DNA of 64,000 nucleotides, taken from positions 43,146 through 107,145 of the forward strand of contig JBHGUR010000020.1 in the NCBI GenBank assembly GCA_048976805.1, read 5' to 3'. This document shows, in pieces, positions 61,282-64,000 of the stretch (positions within the stretch are counted from its first letter, which is position 1; the number at the start of each line of letters is the position of its first letter). This stretch comes from Ectobacillus sp048976805. GTDB taxonomy: Bacteria > Bacillota > Bacilli > Bacillales > Bacillaceae_G. Below the pieces are notes generated by a model. That model searched no databases and was not told the DNA's origin. It worked only from the letters and a program-made list of their open reading frames with translations. The position numbers and the translations under genes were made by a program.

Positions 61282-62589
61282 ATGATTCATACGTATGAGG
61301 AAGCGATTAAATGGATTCACAGCCGGCTGAAGTTCGGCATGAAGCCGGGGCTGGAAAGAATGCAGTGGATGCTTGGACGCTTAGATAACCCAGAGCGGCG
61401 CATCAAATGTGTGCATTTCGCCGGTACAAATGGAAAAGGATCTACTGTTACCTATATGCGCTCTATTTTGCAACAAGCAGGCTATAAGGTCGGTACGTTC
61501 ACGTCTCCTTATATTGAAACGTTTAATGAACGCATTAGCGTAAATGGTGTTCCGATTCCTGATGAGGATCTCGTTCAGCTTGTAAACAGTGTTAAACCCG
61601 TAGTAGAGCAGCTTGATGAAACGGAACTCGGGGCGGCAACTGAGTTTGAAATTCTTACCGCGATGGCTTTTTATTACTTTGGCAAAGAGGAGATATGCGA
61701 CATTGTTTTATTGGAAACCGGTTTAGGCGGCCGTTACGATTCGACAAATGTCATATACCCCGTATTAAGTGTTATAACTACAATTGGACATGACCATATG
61801 CATATTCTCGGTGAAACGTTGGCGGAAATCGCCGCAGAAAAAGCAGGCATTATTAAACCGGGGGTTCCTGTTATAAGCGGGGCGGTGCAGCCTGAGGCAA
61901 AAGATGTTATCTATGCAGCTGCCGCTCGGCAAAACGCTAAAGTATATCAGCTTGGAACAGATTTTTCTTTCCAGCCGCTTCATTCCAAACGGGAAGGGGA
62001 GGAATTTTCGTTTGATTGTCCGTTCCGCTCCTTTGACCAATTGCTCATTTCGATGAAAGGGATGCATCAAGTTCATAATGCGGCGCTCTCTTTAATGGGG
62101 ATTATGTATTTAAAAACGTATCAGTCATTTTTAATCGAAGACAATCACGTGCGGGAGGGGCTTAAGGAAGCATTTTGGCTTGGCCGCTTCGAAGAGCTTT
62201 CCCAGTCTCCGGCCGTTATTATTGATGGCGCCCACAATCCGGAAGGGATAGATAGTTTAGTGCAAACAATCCAGTCCCATTATGGGGATAAAAAAGTGAT
62301 CGTTCTATTTAGCGCGCTTGGAGATAAAAAGATAGATGAAATGATTGAAAAGCTTCAAACGGTTGCGGCGCGTATGATATTTACGACGTTTTCGTTTCCG
62401 CGCGCTGTTTCTGCGCAGCTTTTGGCAGCACATTGCCATAGCGAGCAAAAGCAGATGTATGCAGATTGGAAAGAGGCCATTGCTGAAACAATCCCGCTAT
62501 TGCAGCATGATGAAGTGCTATTAATTACAGGCTCGCTCTACTTTATTTCTGAGGTTCGTAAATATATAACAGAAACAGTAGGCAAGTAG
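61282..62589 (+). CDS. folC: Bifunctional folylpolyglutamate/dihydrofolate synthase
   Basis: Adds glutamates to folates (and glutamate to dihydropteroate). It has 435 residues. ATP P-loop HFAGTNGKGSTVTYM near 47-61, the omega-loop region TSPYIETFNERISVNG near 74, the TIGHDHMHILGETLAEIAAEKAGIIK block near 170, and IDGAHNPEG near 314. ATG 61282 is about 10 nt after AAGGGGGA; ATG 61273 is too close to the site. Follows valS as in B. subtilis. Confidence 0.96.
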   Translation: MIHTYEEAIKWIHSRLKFGMKPGLERMQWMLGRLDNPERRIKCVHFAGTNGKGSTVTYMRSILQQAGYKVGTFTSPYIETFNERISVNGVPIPDEDLVQLVNSVKPVVEQLDETELGAATEFEILTAMAFYYFGKEEICDIVLLETGLGGRYDSTNVIYPVLSVITTIGHDHMHILGETLAEIAAEKAGIIKPGVPVISGAVQPEAKDVIYAAAARQNAKVYQLGTDFSFQPLHSKREGEEFSFDCPFRSFDQLLISMKGMHQVHNAALSLMGIMYLKTYQSFLIEDNHVREGLKEAFWLGRFEELSQSPAVIIDGAHNPEGIDSLVQTIQSHYGDKKVIVLFSALGDKKIDEMIEKLQTVAARMIFTTFSFPRAVSAQLLAAHCHSEQKQMYADWKEAIAETIPLLQHDEVLLITGSLYFISEVRKYITETVGK

Positions 62590-62733
62590 TTAAAATACAA
62601 AGTTCTACAAACGCAATTTGGAGAATAGATATAAAACATGAAGCAATTTGACGAATGCCTTATGACAAATCTCCCGTTTTTTTTCGGAAATGCTGTGATA
62701 CCATTCTAAGAAGCAAAGAAAGGAGACGAAGCC

Positions 62734-63717
62734 ATGGACAAGCACTCTCCGAAAATCTCAATAAAGGTGAATGGTACAGAAACGAATTATACGGAAAAGC
62801 AAGACAAGCAGCAGCCGGTTCCTATTCTTTCACAAGAAGAGGAGGAAGTTGTATTCCCTCATATAGAGCCTTCTTATAGCAATGTTGTTCCGTTTCGGGG
62901 AACGCCCGATGAGGTGCAGTACGAGAAAAAGCGGCCTGCAGGAGTTCAAAAGAGAATAATCATTACAGTCGGTACAGCGATTTTGCTTGGGACAGGCTTT
63001 GGGGCGGCAATGCTGCAAATGCTTGGAGAAGGCGAACCAGCGCAGTCGGTAATGAAGTATACTCCAGTTTCAACGAATGTGCCGGAACCCGCCGTTAAGC
63101 AAGAAAAGGCGGCTTCACCAGATTCTGCCCTTTCCGTAAAGCCAATTCAAGCATATGTGATACAAGGCGGCGTTTTTTCTACAAAGGATAGAGCGCAAGG
63201 TGCGGGAGAAGAGCTTAAGAAAAAAGGAGTTCCGGTTTCCATTCGGATATCGGATGGCAAGTTTTACATCTTTGCGGCCGCTGCCAGCGATGAAAAGACG
63301 GTAAAAGCGATTGGAGAGCTTTATAAAAAGAATGGTGTAGCTCCGTATGTTAAAACATGGAACATTGAGGGACGGGAAATTCCGAAAAAATACGAAAAAC
63401 AGGAAGAATTGCTTGTGAAAATAGGAGGCCTTCTTTCGGGGATGCTTCAACAATCCTCCGCTTCGTTCGCTTCCGCAAAAGGGGATGTAAAGGAATGGGA
63501 GCGCGTGAAAAAAGAAATCGAAACTGTAAAAGCGGAAGGAAAACAAGTGAAGCAGGAAGATGTGAAGAAACTCATTATTTACACTTCATTAGCTTATAAT
63601 TCGTTAAAGAGTTATAAAGATAAGCCAAATCCGGAAACATTTACAAAGCTTCAGCAATTTTTGCTCGATGGCCTAGCCTCTTATGAATCCGTCCTTTCTG
63701 CAAAGGAAAATGAATGA
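62734..63717 (+). CDS. spoIIB: SpoIIB-like septal protein with SPOR domain
   Basis: Localises to the sporulation septum and helps its maturation and engulfment. The 327 residues comprise a charged cytoplasmic N-terminus (about 1-70), one transmembrane helix (IIITVGTAILLGTGFGAAML near 75-94), a linker, a SPOR peptidoglycan-binding domain (AYVIQGGVFSTKDRAQ from about 139 to 210), and a helical tail. AAAGGAGACG precedes the ATG. Its place after folC fits spoIIB; the sequence is weakly conserved in the family, so the name rests partly on context. Confidence 0.82.
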   Translation: MDKHSPKISIKVNGTETNYTEKQDKQQPVPILSQEEEEVVFPHIEPSYSNVVPFRGTPDEVQYEKKRPAGVQKRIIITVGTAILLGTGFGAAMLQMLGEGEPAQSVMKYTPVSTNVPEPAVKQEKAASPDSALSVKPIQAYVIQGGVFSTKDRAQGAGEELKKKGVPVSIRISDGKFYIFAAAASDEKTVKAIGELYKKNGVAPYVKTWNIEGREIPKKYEKQEELLVKIGGLLSGMLQQSSASFASAKGDVKEWERVKKEIETVKAEGKQVKQEDVKKLIIYTSLAYNSLKSYKDKPNPETFTKLQQFLLDGLASYESVLSAKENE

Positions 63718-63724
63718 AACACGT

Positions 63725-63766
63725 ATAGAAAAGGAAAGGAGTACATGTTCTCCTTTCCTTTTCTAT
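63725..63766 (+). terminator. Hairpin terminator after spoIIB
   Basis: A perfect 17-bp stem (63725-63741 with 63750-63766) of AAGGAAAGGAG type. Its tail is not T-rich, so efficiency is uncertain. Confidence 0.75.
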
Positions 63767-63860
63767 TGAAGAAAATAGCTGAGTAAAACATAATTTTCAA
63801 AAATTGAGGGAACATAAGGCATTTGGTACGATACAAGATGTATCTTCCTTATAAAACGAA

Positions 63861-64000
63861 GGCTATGTTAAACGCTAGTGTTGATATATAACCCTTTTTT
63901 AAAGGGGGAGAGTGCTCCCAGCCGTGTGCAGTAACGGTCAGGACCTAGTTTGGCCTCGTCCAAAGGAAAACCAGAGGGAGAACATGAGTGCAGGCTGCGA
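63861..64000. repeat. Miniature inverted-repeat element, family II, copy 2 (cut by window end)
   Basis: The first 140 bp of the element at 33712 recur here with only scattered differences and one single-base gap. The left end reads GGCTATGTTAAACGCTAGTG; the right end lies beyond the window, so its target duplication cannot be tested. Confidence 0.9.

Overview
The window looks like a chromosomal segment of a motile, aerobic, endospore-forming Bacillaceae bacterium. It carries gerE, gerM, spoVID, ysxE, spoIIB, motAB and the menaquinone-type sdhCAB. Much of the gene order is the one known from Bacillus subtilis (fadD-fadR-fadB-etfBA-trxA; uvrC-yslB-sdhCAB-ysmA; gerE-racE-gerM-rph-rdgB-yfcE; ysoA-tig-clpX-lonB-lonA-engB-hemAXCDBL-spoVID-ysxE-valS-folC-spoIIB). 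The species cannot be named from this sequence alone; a member of or near the B. cereus/Ectobacillus side of the family is a guess. Almost all genes are on the + strand.

Layout. 1-6180: fatty-acid beta-oxidation and electron transfer flavoprotein genes with a perfect FadR operator and a catabolite (cre) site, then thioredoxin. 6180-13640: an accessory block that begins with a 145-bp miniature repeat. It holds a Fur-boxed lipoprotein, a tightly coupled four-gene glycan/lipid-sugar operon, and a Fur-boxed membrane-anchored protein plus FTR1-type iron permease. 13659-21768: a GT-C-like glycosyltransferase, uvrC, yslB (minus), sdhCAB and a thioesterase. 21813-24537 (minus): a YkoT/YkoS-like glycosyltransferase pair. 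25049-28660: a second 145-bp repeat, motAB, an unrecognised convergent gene, and a cation/proton antiporter preceded by two tandem terminator-like hairpins. 28830-33410: gerE with a sigma-K-type promoter, murI, gerM, rph, rdgB and a phosphodiesterase. 33489-39402: two tRNAs, repeats, an MFS exporter, a GGDEF protein, a broken gene and an orphan molybdopterin oxidoreductase. 39484-63720: the long conserved block of protein quality control, heme synthesis, spore morphogenesis, valS with its T-box, folC and spoIIB. The window ends inside a second copy of a 210-bp repeat.

How it works together. The first operon degrades fatty acids and passes electrons to the respiratory chain that sdhCAB also feeds. 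tig/clpX/lonB/lonA/engB form a chaperone, protease and ribosome-assembly block. hemAXCDBL runs from glutamyl-tRNA to uroporphyrinogen III, plus glutamate-semialdehyde aminotransferase. The accessory block joins iron import (two Fur boxes around three genes) to surface-glycan genes.

Most of the window is ordinary housekeeping sequence. The best candidates for something undescribed are: (i) two repeat families of unlike core that share terminal inverted repeats and show 8-bp target duplications; (ii) the split Fur/FTR1 module with a repeat-built lipoprotein and an embedded glycan operon; (iii) the paired terminator-like hairpins in the antiporter leader.
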